This document shows, piece after piece, positions 26,421 through 34,596 of a DNA stretch of 64,000 bases. The position numbers and the translations under genes were made by a program. Every line of letters starts with the position of its first letter. The first letter of the stretch is position 1. The DNA is from Paenibacillus caseinilyticus (GTDB lineage: Bacteria > Bacillota > Bacilli > Paenibacillales > NBRC-103111). Where the stretch lies: contig NZ_JAQAGY010000016.1 in NCBI RefSeq assembly GCF_027533645.1, forward strand, positions 106,934-170,933. Direction: 5' to 3'. Below the pieces are notes generated by a model. That model did not search any database. It was not told the DNA's origin and saw nothing but the letters and a program-made list of their open reading frames with translations.

Positions 26421-27512
26421 ATGATAACTGCGTTACTTCGTTCCCTATATACGGAGCATCTCCACTGGCCGGCAGAGGAAGACAGGCAGCAAGCGCTGCT
26501 TGCCGATGCCGCCTTCTTCTCCTTGTCATCCTATCTCTATCATGAGCTGAAGCGAAGCGGACAGTGGTCCCGGCTGCCGGCTTATTCTCAAGGCGCCCTG
26601 AAGAACAAGGCCGACCGTGTCTTGTACCACAGCCTGCTGATCCGGCGGGAGCTTAGCGGGCTGCTGGCCCGCTTTGAGGAGGCGGGCGTCCGGGTCATTC
26701 CGCTGAAAGGCGTCCGGCTCGCCGAGCGGTTCTTCGGCCATGCTGCCGCAAGGCAGACAAGCGATATCGATCTGCTCGTCCCGCCCGATGAGATGGAGCG
26801 TGCGGTCGCCTGCGCGCACGCCGCCGGGTTCCTGGAGAAGGATGAGCTGGAGATTCACCATATTTCCTATTATAAAAATCTTGGAGGCCGTAAGCTTGGG
26901 GTGGAGCTGCATCACAGCATCGGCTTCGAGACTACGGCGGACATCGATATCCCCCGTCTATGGGAGCGATCGGAGCCAGCGGATGGCTTCGCTTATGTAA
27001 GGGAGCTGCCGCTGCAGGAGACCTTCTATACCTTATGTCTTCATGGTCTCAAAGACCGGATGACCTACAAGCATCTGATCGATATCGCACACCTGCTGGA
27101 GCATTATGGAGAAGAGCTGCGCTGGGAGGAGCTGTGGCGGACCGCTTCCCGCGAGGGAACGAGGCGGCGCCTGCTCACCGCGCTGGCCCTCGTCTACCGC
27201 CTCTATCCGCAGATGGGCGAGCGGTATCCGCTGCCGGATAAGGCCCCGGCCGTGTTCTGGAGCGAGCGGCTCGTCCGGGATTACATGCGGAAGCGCCAGA
27301 ATGCAGGTTATTACGCTTATCTGCTCCTGTTCCCTTTGCTCTATATGGACACGGCCAAGCAGCGTGCCGCCCACCTGCGCCATGTATTCCTGCCTCCCCG
27401 TACCGCCGCCCCGGTACAGCATGCAGGCCGCCGGGGAACCGGGCGGTTCCAAGACGTGCTGCATCTGTACAAATACCGTGTGAGCTCCCTGCTCAAACGG
27501 CGAAGCCCATAA
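26421..27512 (+). CDS. Nucleotidyltransferase (NTP_transf_5 / MNT-like) of the RiPP-like cluster
   Basis: A 363-residue protein of the nucleotidyltransferase family seen in lasso and other RiPP loci. The core RVIPLKGVRLAERFF, then RQTSDIDLLVPPDEMERAV contains the G-x(n)-S-D-[I/V]-D-[L/I]-L active-site pattern (about residues 110-120). LGVELHHSIGFE carries a third acidic site. The ATG at 26421 follows GGGGGAGGG. In paeninodin-type clusters homologues sit next to the kinase and their role is unclear; they may transfer a nucleotide or a phospho-group to the peptide or to a carrier. It is first after the precursor. Confidence 0.82.
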   Translation: MITALLRSLYTEHLHWPAEEDRQQALLADAAFFSLSSYLYHELKRSGQWSRLPAYSQGALKNKADRVLYHSLLIRRELSGLLARFEEAGVRVIPLKGVRLAERFFGHAAARQTSDIDLLVPPDEMERAVACAHAAGFLEKDELEIHHISYYKNLGGRKLGVELHHSIGFETTADIDIPRLWERSEPADGFAYVRELPLQETFYTLCLHGLKDRMTYKHLIDIAHLLEHYGEELRWEELWRTASREGTRRRLLTALALVYRLYPQMGERYPLPDKAPAVFWSERLVRDYMRKRQNAGYYAYLLLFPLLYMDTAKQRAAHLRHVFLPPRTAAPVQHAGRRGTGRFQDVLHLYKYRVSSLLKRRSP

Positions 27513-27527
27513 GAAGGGAGAACCCGT

Positions 27528-28364
27528 ATGCCTATGCAGACCCTCTATATTACGATTGCCGAGCATCAGCTCGTGATGGAGCTGCCTTCCGGCCCGCTGC
27601 TGGATTGGGCGGTTCCCAAATTCTCCGCCTCCGTCATCCCCCCGTTATCCTCCAAGACGGAGCAGCCCGACCTGCATGTTACGGTAAGCGCCCCTTATGG
27701 GCAGCCGTTCCGGGGGTATGACGTGGAGATCGCCCGGGATGAGACCTCGATCCGCTACGACCGCGGCGATTATCTGCTCACGGTAAGCCGTGACTTCCGC
27801 CGCGCGGAGGTGGCGGTCTACGACGACTTTGCCTTGAATCACGCGCTGATGCTGCTCTACAGCGGATTCATCGCCTACCGCGGATGGGGGCTCATGACCC
27901 ATGCCTCGTGCATCGCGCAGGGATCCTCCGCGTATCTCTTCGCAGGACAGTCCGGCGCCGGCAAATCCACAGCCGCCCTGCTGTCCCGCCCCCGCCCCGT
28001 GTTATCGGACGAAGCGGCCTTGATCCGCGTCGCTCCGGATGGAATCCGGGTGTACAACTCCCCGTTCCGCAGCGATTCGGTCTGGGATGCCGACGAGCGC
28101 GGCATGAGCTGTGAGCTGAAGGGCTACCACCTGCTCCGCCAGTCGCTCGAGATCAAGCGGGAGCCGATCCGCTCCTCCGAGGCGATGCTGTATCTGATGC
28201 GGACCATTTTCTACTGGCATTTCGATCCGCAGGAGACGGCCAAGGTGATCTCCATGTGCCGGACTTTCGCGGAGAAGGTGCCGTTCTACGAGCTGTATTT
28301 TCAGAAAAACGATAAGTTCTGGGAGGAGATATCCGATGAGCAGCCTGCTGCAGAGTACGTATAA
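27528..28364 (+). CDS. HPr-kinase-like peptide kinase of the RiPP-like cluster
   Basis: A 278-residue protein with an HprK-type P-loop (AGQSGAGKST at about residues 143-152) followed by PVLSDEAALIR, the pattern of HPr kinase C-terminal domains. It lacks the N-terminal half of true HprK. Family members in lasso clusters (PadeK, ThcoK) phosphorylate a serine of the precursor. Here the putative core offers two serines but neither is C-terminal, so the target is uncertain. The gene starts 15 bp after the nucleotidyltransferase with AAGGGAG upstream and overlaps the pqqD-like gene by 29 bp. Confidence 0.85.
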   Translation: MPMQTLYITIAEHQLVMELPSGPLLDWAVPKFSASVIPPLSSKTEQPDLHVTVSAPYGQPFRGYDVEIARDETSIRYDRGDYLLTVSRDFRRAEVAVYDDFALNHALMLLYSGFIAYRGWGLMTHASCIAQGSSAYLFAGQSGAGKSTAALLSRPRPVLSDEAALIRVAPDGIRVYNSPFRSDSVWDADERGMSCELKGYHLLRQSLEIKREPIRSSEAMLYLMRTIFYWHFDPQETAKVISMCRTFAEKVPFYELYFQKNDKFWEEISDEQPAAEYV

Positions 28365-28620
28365 AAGCGCTCCCCACCTCGAGGGAATGGAGATGGACGG
28401 CGAATTCCTTATCATGGACAGCGCCTCGCTCCGCGTCACGAAGCTGAACCCGATGGGGGGGCGCATCTGGACCCTGATCGGACAGGGAGCGCCGCTGGCG
28501 ACGGTCGTGGAACGGATCGAAGCGGAGTACGATTCCGGGGGGGCGGATGTGCGCCGCGATGTCGAGCGCTTCGTGGATAGCCTGCTCACTGCCGGCCTGA
28601 TCGAATATGCGGCAGGCTGA
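28336..28620 (+). CDS. PqqD-family RiPP recognition protein
   Basis: A 94-residue winged-helix-like PqqD protein (GEFLIMDSASLRVTKLNPMG, IWTLIGQGAPLATVVERIEA, VDSLLTAGLIEYA). PqqD and LasB1 proteins bind the leader peptide of RiPP precursors and present it to the modifying enzymes. It overlaps both neighbours (29 bp with the kinase, 14 bp with the peptidase), which indicates one tightly coupled operon. Its presence is the main reason to read the upstream 39-codon gene as a precursor. Confidence 0.88.
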   Translation: MSSLLQSTYKSAPHLEGMEMDGEFLIMDSASLRVTKLNPMGGRIWTLIGQGAPLATVVERIEAEYDSGGADVRRDVERFVDSLLTAGLIEYAAG

Positions 28621-29071
28621 CCCGTCGGTCCTGTCGATGCTCGGACGTCTGGCCGAGGCCGGCCGTGACATCGAACTGCCTTCCCGGGGGGACAGCATGT
28701 TCCCGCTGATCCGCGGGGGCAGCCGCTGCACATTCAGCCCCCTCCGGCCGGAGGACCTGCGTCCGGGGGAGATCGTGCTGTTCCGCGGGGCCGGCGGCGA
28801 GCTCATCGGCCACCGCTACTACGGCCGGACGGCCGACGGCTCTCTGCTTTGCCGGGGCGATGCGAATGTGCGCTTCGATGCGCCGGTGCCCGGGAGCGCG
28901 CTGCTCGGCCGCCTGACAGCCATCCGGCGCGGTTCTTCGCTGCGGCGCCCGGACCGGGGCGTCTGGCGCTGCTGGGGCGCCATGGTTATGAACATGCGCT
29001 GGATTCCAGCGCTGGTACGGCGCATACTGCGCATCCAAGAGGCTCTTCGCCGCAGGGTTACCCCCGGCTGA
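28607..29071 (+). CDS. S24/S26-type signal-peptidase-like protease (Ser-His type)
   Basis: A 154-residue protein with the S26 serine motif RGDSMFPLIRGG (Ser at about residue 29) and the companion block GEIVLFRGAGGELIGHRYYGR. His occupies the place of the catalytic Lys, as in ER-type and SipW-type enzymes. LLCRGDAN follows, resembling the conserved GDN box. There is no strong N-terminal anchor; a hydrophobic stretch near residue 130 (WGAMVMNMRWIPALV) may associate with the membrane. In this locus it stands where lasso clusters encode the transglutaminase-like leader peptidase, so leader removal is the likely role (inference). Confidence 0.8.
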   Translation: MRQADPSVLSMLGRLAEAGRDIELPSRGDSMFPLIRGGSRCTFSPLRPEDLRPGEIVLFRGAGGELIGHRYYGRTADGSLLCRGDANVRFDAPVPGSALLGRLTAIRRGSSLRRPDRGVWRCWGAMVMNMRWIPALVRRILRIQEALRRRVTPG

Positions 29072-29199
29072 GGAAGGGCTTTCTTGGCGTTACGGGTTTC
29101 GCGCCGGCGCACCTGGCGCCTGAAGGAACGCCAAACCGCCGTACCCGGCTTAGGGGTACGGCTATTCGTTCGCAAGCAAGCGGCGAAAGCGGAGGAGAC

Positions 29200-30990
29200 T
29201 CAGCCGGACAGTGCGCCGAAGGCCTCCGCTTTCATGGCCTGAAGCTGCTTCTCGTACAGCTCCCGGTATAAGCCGGAACGCTGCAGCAGCTCGCCATGGG
29301 TTCCGCGGTCTACGATCCTGCCCTCGTCCATGACGAGGATCTGGTCCGCCCGGACCACCGTCGCCAGCCGGTGGGCGATAATCAGGGTGGTCCGCCCCTT
29401 CATCAGCGTATCGAGCGCGCCGGTGACCAGCGCTTCCGACTCGGCGTCGAGGGCCGAGGTGGCTTCGTCGAGGATGAGAATCCTCGGATTCTTGAGCAGG
29501 GCGCGGGCGATCGCGATCCGCTGCTTCTGGCCGCCGGAGAGCCGCAGGCCCCGCTCGCCGACGAGGGTCCCGTAGCCTTCCTCCCAGGCGGAGATGAACC
29601 CGTGGGCATTCGCGGCGGCCGCGGCGGCTTGCACTTCCTCGGGGGACGCCTCCGGACGGCCGTAGGCGATGTTCTCGTACACCGTTCCCGAGAACAGGAT
29701 ATTGTCCTGCAGGACGACGGCCATATGCCCCCGGGCCTCCTCCAGCCGGTAGTCCCTCAGGTCGCCCCCATCGATCAGAACGCGGCCGTCCCGGGGATCA
29801 TAGAAGCGGGGCAGCAGCTGGACGAGCGTAGATTTGCCCGCCCCGCTGGGACCGACGAGCGCGACCACTTCACCCGGCCGGGCATGGAAGGAGATGCTGC
29901 GGAGCACCTCACGGCCGGGTTCACCGCTCTCCGCCGCAGGGTAGCCGAAGGAGACCTCCTCGAAGCGGATGTCCCCTTGGCAGGCGGTCATCGGCCGGGC
30001 CCCGGGCTTGCTGCGGATGTCGGGCTCCGTGTCGAGCACTTCGAAGATGCGCTCCACGTGAGCGAGCGCATTCTGGATCGTGACGTTGAGCTCCGAGAAC
30101 CGGTAGATCGGCCCGTACAGCTGGCCAAGGTAGGCCTGGAAGGCGATCAGGCTGCCGAGCGTCAGCTCGCCGCGCAGGACGAACAGGGCCCCGGCGAACC
30201 AGATGAGCCACTTGCCGGCATCGCTGTAGGCCTGGTTCATCCGGCCGAAGAGGTTCGAGAGCAGGAAGGCGCGGCGCGCCTGCTCCACGTGGGCGGCCGA
30301 CTGCTCCTCGAAGCGCTGCCGCTCGGTCTCTTCGCGGCCGAAGGCCTGCACGATCCGCACGCCGGATAAGCGCTCGACGGCGTCGCCGGACAGCTTCTCC
30401 ATCTTGGCGTGGACCTGCCGCCAAGCGGTGCGGATGGTGCCGTTGAACCGGCGGAACGTCAGGTAGTACAGCGGCAGAATGGCGAGGCAGAGCAGCGCCA
30501 GCTTCCAATGCAGGTAGAGCACCATGATGCCGGCCATGAGCACGATCAGGGCATCGACGATGAGCTGCAGCGCTCCTCCGCTGATGAGCTGCTGGGCGCC
30601 TTCGACGTCGGAGGTGAGGCGGGAGGCGACGGCTCCGGCCTGGCGGTTGTCGTAGTACCCCGGAGAGAGCGTCTGCAGATGCCGGTACAGCCGGCCTCTC
30701 AGATCGCGGACCATCCGGACCCAGAGGCCGGCTGTGGCGAGCCCGCGCAGGAACTGCAAGCCGATGCCGAGGGCGAAGGACGCGCCGAGGAGGGCCATGG
30801 CCTGCCCGAGCGTCCAGGTGCCGTCGCGGCGGATCAGGATATGGTCGATGATGACTTTGCTCATCCACGGAGTGACGAGCGACACGCCGAGCTGCAGGAT
30901 GCCGATCCCGACGATGGCTCCGATGAAGGGCAGGTGCGGGCGGAGAAACGGAAGATATCTTCGGGCAAGCGCCCACTTGGTTCGCAGCAT
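29200..30990 (-). CDS. ABC exporter (fused permease-ATPase), probably of the RiPP-like cluster
   Basis: A 596-residue half-transporter with six TM helices (about residues 15-310) and a full nucleotide-binding domain: Walker A GPSGAGKST, signature LSGGQKQ, Walker B ILILDEATSALD and the H-loop IIAHRLATV. It has the catalytic Glu, so it can work as a homodimer. No C39 peptidase domain is present, in keeping with a separate peptidase gene. GGAGGCTCTGCC precedes the ATG at 30990. It is convergent with the biosynthetic genes, so the link to the cluster is by proximity only. Confidence 0.88.
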   Translation of the reverse strand: MLRTKWALARRYLPFLRPHLPFIGAIVGIGILQLGVSLVTPWMSKVIIDHILIRRDGTWTLGQAMALLGASFALGIGLQFLRGLATAGLWVRMVRDLRGRLYRHLQTLSPGYYDNRQAGAVASRLTSDVEGAQQLISGGALQLIVDALIVLMAGIMVLYLHWKLALLCLAILPLYYLTFRRFNGTIRTAWRQVHAKMEKLSGDAVERLSGVRIVQAFGREETERQRFEEQSAAHVEQARRAFLLSNLFGRMNQAYSDAGKWLIWFAGALFVLRGELTLGSLIAFQAYLGQLYGPIYRFSELNVTIQNALAHVERIFEVLDTEPDIRSKPGARPMTACQGDIRFEEVSFGYPAAESGEPGREVLRSISFHARPGEVVALVGPSGAGKSTLVQLLPRFYDPRDGRVLIDGGDLRDYRLEEARGHMAVVLQDNILFSGTVYENIAYGRPEASPEEVQAAAAAANAHGFISAWEEGYGTLVGERGLRLSGGQKQRIAIARALLKNPRILILDEATSALDAESEALVTGALDTLMKGRTTLIIAHRLATVVRADQILVMDEGRIVDRGTHGELLQRSGLYRELYEKQLQAMKAEAFGALSG

Positions 30991-31308
30991 GGCAGAGCCT
31001 CCGTAAATGGTATTGAACTGAGTGTCGGCCCGTGCCCCGGGCCATGGAGCTCCGCAGCGAGGCGGAGTGCCAGCTCCTATTGTATCCTATAGGGGAAGCG
31101 GGTTCGACTCCCGCGATGAACAACGGGCATGATCTAAGGGGCTTACGGTCCCAAACCATTCGTAAGGAGGCAGGTTCTTGAGGCGGCCGGGCCTTCCGTT
31201 ACGTCAGGATTTTCCTTCAATGAGAAAGGATGGGGATAGCGAAGGCGAATCCCGGGAACGATGAGCAAGGATGAACGGAACAAGGACAAGTAGGGAGGAG
31301 TAGAGAAG
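30991..31308. other. Spacer upstream of the VOC gene, with a tRNA-like 3' arm
   Basis: About 320 bp with no convincing gene. It holds the tRNA T-arm-like element at 31098-31121 and a GC-rich stem (GGAGCTCCG region near 31045). Confidence 0.4.
31098..31121 (+). other. tRNA T-arm-like remnant
   Basis: GCGGGTTCGACTCCCGC is a perfect 5-bp stem with a 7-nt TTCGACT loop, the signature of a tRNA T-arm. It is followed by GATGAACA, which could be an acceptor 3' strand. No matching 5' half is found within 90 bp upstream, so this is a fragment or chance, not an intact tRNA gene. Confidence 0.4.
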
Positions 31309-31713
31309 ATGGCGGTACTGCGGCCTTATTTGTACGGAGGGGATGTCCGGGAACAAGCGGCATTCTATGCCGGTGCCCTTCAGGGGGAAGTGAAGAGCGT
31401 GAGAACCTACGGAGAAGGAGGATTCGGTACCGAAGAGACCAGAGACAAGGTCATGCATCTGGAACTTCAGGCGGCCGGGCTGTTGTTCTACCTGGCCGAT
31501 AGCGTAACGGGCACGGTGGAGAGGGGCAGCGGGCTGGACCTCAATCTCGAATTCGTGTCAGAGGAGGAGGCGCGCAGCGCTTTCGAAGGCTTGTCGGCCG
31601 GCGGGGAGGTGCTGATGCCCCTCGCGCCGATGTTCTGGGGCGCGCTCTTCGGCCGGCTCAAGGATCCTTACGGGGTCCAGTGGCAGATTTCCACGCCCCG
31701 GCAAGGGCAGTAG
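31309..31713 (+). CDS. VOC (glyoxalase/bleomycin-resistance) superfamily protein, PhnB-like
   Basis: A 134-residue protein with two beta-alpha-beta-beta-beta modules. Key stretches are RPYLYGGDVREQAAFYAGAL, KVMHLELQAAGLLFYLAD and GALFGRLKDPYGVQWQI, the last being the C-terminal signature of PhnB/YjdN-type VOC proteins. GGGAGGAGTAGAGAAG precedes the ATG. Members are metal-dependent lyases, dioxygenases or drug-binding proteins; the substrate cannot be called here. Confidence 0.85.
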   Translation: MAVLRPYLYGGDVREQAAFYAGALQGEVKSVRTYGEGGFGTEETRDKVMHLELQAAGLLFYLADSVTGTVERGSGLDLNLEFVSEEEARSAFEGLSAGGEVLMPLAPMFWGALFGRLKDPYGVQWQISTPRQGQ

Positions 31714-31740
31714 TCTGCGCACAGTGCATGCACGGCATGG

Positions 31741-31781
31741 CACCAAAAAGCACGGAGCCCTCAGCTCCGTGCTTTTTGGTG
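31741..31781 (+). terminator. Bidirectional terminator, VOC gene / hypothetical gene
   Basis: An 18-bp perfect stem (CACCAAAAAGCACGGAGC with its complement) over a CCCTCA-type loop. A- and T-rich flanks allow function in both directions between convergent genes. Confidence 0.9.
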
Positions 31782-31842
31782 TGGGTAGACGGTGCTGATC
31801 CCGCCGCTCTCCGCGGAGCGCCCAGCCTTCCGTCCTGGACGG

Positions 31843-32313
31843 TCAGCGTCTCGAGAAGCCTTCTTCCTTGAGATACTCCGCTGCTTCTTCGTAGGTCTCG
31901 TAGGCGGATTCAAGGTTTAGTCCGGCATAGACGTACCACAGCTCGTCTTCATACACGAGCGAGAGAGTCTGGCCTTCGGCATTCATCCAGCGTTCGTCCC
32001 GGGAGCTGGCTCCCACGGCTTGTTCGGCAGCGGATTTGGGTGCAAGGGATTGGATGGAGGCCTTGATCAGCCCGCGCAGCGCCTCTTCCTCGTAATCCCG
32101 GATATTGACCAGTCCGCGATCGTCGGTCTCGTGGCCGTCCATCGCGCCCGCGTAGACGAATCCGTTGCCGTTCGGATGCAGGTGGTAGACGACGACCTTC
32201 TTCTCGTGGGCGCTCTCGTCGTAGTGGAAGTTGATGCGCCCGAGGGACACGTCTTTGCGTTTCAGTTCTGGGAAGCTCTCGATCACCGCGAGCTTTTGTT
32301 CAAAAGTCAGCAT
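31843..32313 (-). CDS. Hypothetical protein (156 aa)
   Basis: A 156-residue, acidic, soluble protein. Recognisable features are an N-terminal LTFEQKLAVIESFPELKRKD helix, a central beta-rich part (KKVVVYHLHPNGNGFVYAG) and a C-terminal VYEDELWYVYAGLNLESAYE. GGAGGAATCC precedes the ATG. I recognise no family and assign no function. A monocistronic unit ending at the terminator at 31741-31781. Confidence 0.7.
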   Translation of the reverse strand: MLTFEQKLAVIESFPELKRKDVSLGRINFHYDESAHEKKVVVYHLHPNGNGFVYAGAMDGHETDDRGLVNIRDYEEEALRGLIKASIQSLAPKSAAEQAVGASSRDERWMNAEGQTLSLVYEDELWYVYAGLNLESAYETYEEAAEYLKEEGFSRR

Positions 32314-32567
32314 GGATTCCTCCGCCGGTTCGTTAGGTTAGTTGGTGCAGACTCCCATTATATCATATCCGCTGCCGCTTGCCGCAAAGCCGGTGGTGCC
32401 TGTCCGTTTCGCCTGTCCGCAGACGGGTTAATACTGTTATGCAACGGCACGAAGCAGCAGTGCTTGCACCGGAGCCTGGCGAATATCGCCTGGACTTCTG
32501 GCAGACAAGCTCCACATGTAAAAGCGGCCCGGACACCGGGTTCAGCTATTCCAAGGAGGGAATCACC

Positions 32568-33110
32568 ATGAGTGCAAAAAAACTGGTAGGCGTATTTCGT
32601 TCCGAACAAGAAGCGATTGCAGCGATCGAGGGGTTAAAGCGTCAAGGGTACAGCTCGAACGACATTTCGGTTATTGCAAGAGATAAAGAAGATGTGACTG
32701 CGGTCTCCGAGTCGACGGGAACCAAGGCGCCGGAAGGTGCGGCGACGGGGGCTGCGACAGGCGGAGCTCTCGGCGGGATTGCCGGTCTGCTCGCGGGCAT
32801 CGGTGCGCTGGCGATTCCGGGCGTAGGCCCGATTATCGCGGCTGGTCCGATCGCCGCTGCGCTGACAGGTGCTGCAGTAGGCGCGGGTGCAGGCGGAGTC
32901 GTAGGCGGCCTGATCGGTATGGGGATTCCGGAAGATGAGGCGAACACCTACAACAACTATGTGAAAGAAGGGAATATCCTCGTGCTTGTGGATTCCCGTC
33001 CCGACCTGAACGATGATGTGTACACAACGTTCCGCTCGAACAATTCGCTGAACGCGGATACGTACGATGCGGCGTATAACACGACAACCACTACCCAGAA
33101 CCTGCGCTAA
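32568..33110 (+). CDS. General stress protein 17M-like (YflT-type), glycine-zipper
   Basis: A 180-residue protein. The N-terminal module KKLVGVFRSEQEAIAAIEGL then GYSSNDISVIARDKEDV matches the general-stress-protein 17M N-terminal domain. A long Gly/Ala-rich stretch (residues about 60-125, e.g. GALGGIAGLLAGIGALAIPG and GAGAGGVVGGLIGMG) forms glycine-zipper-like helices. The tail is Asn/Thr-rich. AAGGAGGGAATCACC precedes the ATG. A SigB promoter was looked for and not found with confidence. Confidence 0.8.
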   Translation: MSAKKLVGVFRSEQEAIAAIEGLKRQGYSSNDISVIARDKEDVTAVSESTGTKAPEGAATGAATGGALGGIAGLLAGIGALAIPGVGPIIAAGPIAAALTGAAVGAGAGGVVGGLIGMGIPEDEANTYNNYVKEGNILVLVDSRPDLNDDVYTTFRSNNSLNADTYDAAYNTTTTTQNLR

Positions 33111-33125
33111 GCCAGGAGCAGGAGA

Positions 33126-33158
33126 CCAAAAGGCACCCTTCGAGGGTGCCTTTTGGCT
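33126..33158 (+). terminator. Terminator after the stress protein gene
   Basis: A 14-bp perfect stem (CCAAAAGGCACCCT / AGGGTGCCTTTTGG) over a TCG loop, with a T-rich tail. Confidence 0.9.
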
Positions 33159-33221
33159 TTTGGGCAATGGAAAAGGGGAGCAAGGAAGGAGCTGCAGCTC
33201 CTTCACGCCGTGCCGATCGGG

Positions 33222-33704
33222 CTACAGCTTCAGCCGCATCGTCCAGGACGTGCCGGACTCGCCGCACCGCTCGAAGCCGAGGCGCTCGTAGAGCCGCAGT
33301 GCGGCATTGCCTGGGGCTACGCTGAGCGAGAGCGCGGGATAGCCGGCCTTGGCCGCCTCCGCGATCAGGTGGCGGAGCAGCAGGCTGCCGATGCCCTGCC
33401 CCTCCAGGCCCGGCAGAACCCCGACGCTGAGCTCCGGCGTCTGCTCGTCGACGAAGCCGTAGCCGGGCTGCGCTGCGGTATGGAGCCGGTACCAGGCGGT
33501 GCCGACCGGGCGGCCTTCGGCGGTGCGGACGATCCATCCGCTGTCTCCCGGGCGGCCCCAGCCTTCCAGGCAGCTGCGGATGCCGGGTTCGGCCAGCAGC
33601 ACCTCTTGGGGCGGTTTATTTTCCGGGATGTGAATCATAGCGTAGAGCATATCCCATAGAAAGGGCATGTCGTCCTCTCGAACGGGGGTGATCTGCAGGG
33701 TCAT
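33222..33704 (-). CDS. GNAT-family N-acetyltransferase
   Basis: A 160-residue acetyltransferase with the acetyl-CoA site LSVGVLPGLEGQGIGSLLLRHL (Q/R-x-x-G-x-G/A motif) and the C-terminal NAALRLYERLGFERCGE typical of GNAT enzymes. The ATG at 33704 is chosen because AAAGGAGAAACATCCG lies directly upstream; an in-frame ATG at 33728 lacks a site. Substrate unknown. Confidence 0.85.
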   Translation of the reverse strand: MTLQITPVREDDMPFLWDMLYAMIHIPENKPPQEVLLAEPGIRSCLEGWGRPGDSGWIVRTAEGRPVGTAWYRLHTAAQPGYGFVDEQTPELSVGVLPGLEGQGIGSLLLRHLIAEAAKAGYPALSLSVAPGNAALRLYERLGFERCGESGTSWTMRLKL

Positions 33705-33895
33705 CGGATGTTTCTCCTTTGGCTTCATGGGCTGGTTTCCTTATTGTACAGGGGGACGAGGCAGAAGCTCAGGGAAGGAACGGTTGTGAATCAAATTTTC
33801 GCGTACGAGCTACAGCGGGAGAGCGGAGAATTTGCGGTTTCCCGTACCGGTCGGGTATAGTTGAAGTACTATAACCCCGAGGGTGATCCGGACGT

Positions 33896-34486
33896 ATGAG
33901 TTGGAACGAAACGTTATCCCGCATGAACTGGCATCAGATAGAGAATTGGCTGAAGCAGTATGAAGCGCTTGGCCCGGTACCCGGCATTGTGGCGCCGATG
34001 GTGGAATCGTATATCCCGGTGCTCCCGCTGGTGGCGATCCTGGTCGCTAACGTGAATGCTTACGGGCTGGCCGAGGGCTTCCTGCTCTCCTGGATTGGCG
34101 TGGTGCTGGGCTCAGTCAGCGTATTCGCTATTGTAAGAAGGTTCGGCGGGCGAATCCGAGGCTGGATCGAACGCAAACACCCGCGCTCCCAGCGGCTTAT
34201 TCACTGGCTGGAGACCCATGGCTTTACGCCGGTGTTCGTGCTGGCCTGCTTCCCTTTCACGCCTTCGTCGCTCGTCAATATTGTAGCAGGCATCTCCCGA
34301 ATCCCCTTTCATACGTTCGCTGTAGCGACAGCCCTGGGCAAAGGGGTCATGATCTTCCTCGTATCCTTTGCGGGCCATGATATCGGGGGACTGCTCCGGC
34401 AGCCGTGGAAAATCGCCCTGGTGCTCGGCGTGTTCGCGCTCATGTGGCTGATGGGCCGCAAGCTGGAGGGCAAGTATTTCAAATAA
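33896..34486 (+). CDS. TVP38/TMEM64 (DedA-like, VTT domain) membrane protein
   Basis: A 196-residue membrane protein. VESYIPVLPLVAILVANVNA is the re-entrant VTT-domain start, GVVLGSVSVFAIVRRFGG the glycine-rich segment, and FPFTPSSLVNIVAGISRIPF the conserved F-x-P region. Relatives act as lipid scramblase/transport-like proteins; the role here is unknown. A GAGGGTGAT site lies upstream. Monocistronic. Confidence 0.85.
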   Translation: MSWNETLSRMNWHQIENWLKQYEALGPVPGIVAPMVESYIPVLPLVAILVANVNAYGLAEGFLLSWIGVVLGSVSVFAIVRRFGGRIRGWIERKHPRSQRLIHWLETHGFTPVFVLACFPFTPSSLVNIVAGISRIPFHTFAVATALGKGVMIFLVSFAGHDIGGLLRQPWKIALVLGVFALMWLMGRKLEGKYFK

Positions 34487-34596
34487 GCGGCGCATGCCAG
34501 AGAACCGTAAGGGTCTTTCGTTAAAGTCGCTTCATTCCTGTACATTAATTCGCAGTATAATCATCCTAAGCAAGCCAAGCGAAAGGCGGGGGCGGT

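Noticed and set aside
31098..31121. Complete tRNA gene
   Set aside because: Only a T-arm and possible acceptor strand exist; no D-arm, anticodon arm or 5' acceptor within range.
33830..33870. SigB promoter (GGTTTC ... GGGTAT) before the VTT-domain gene
   Set aside because: Spacer is about 11 nt, too short for a SigB promoter.
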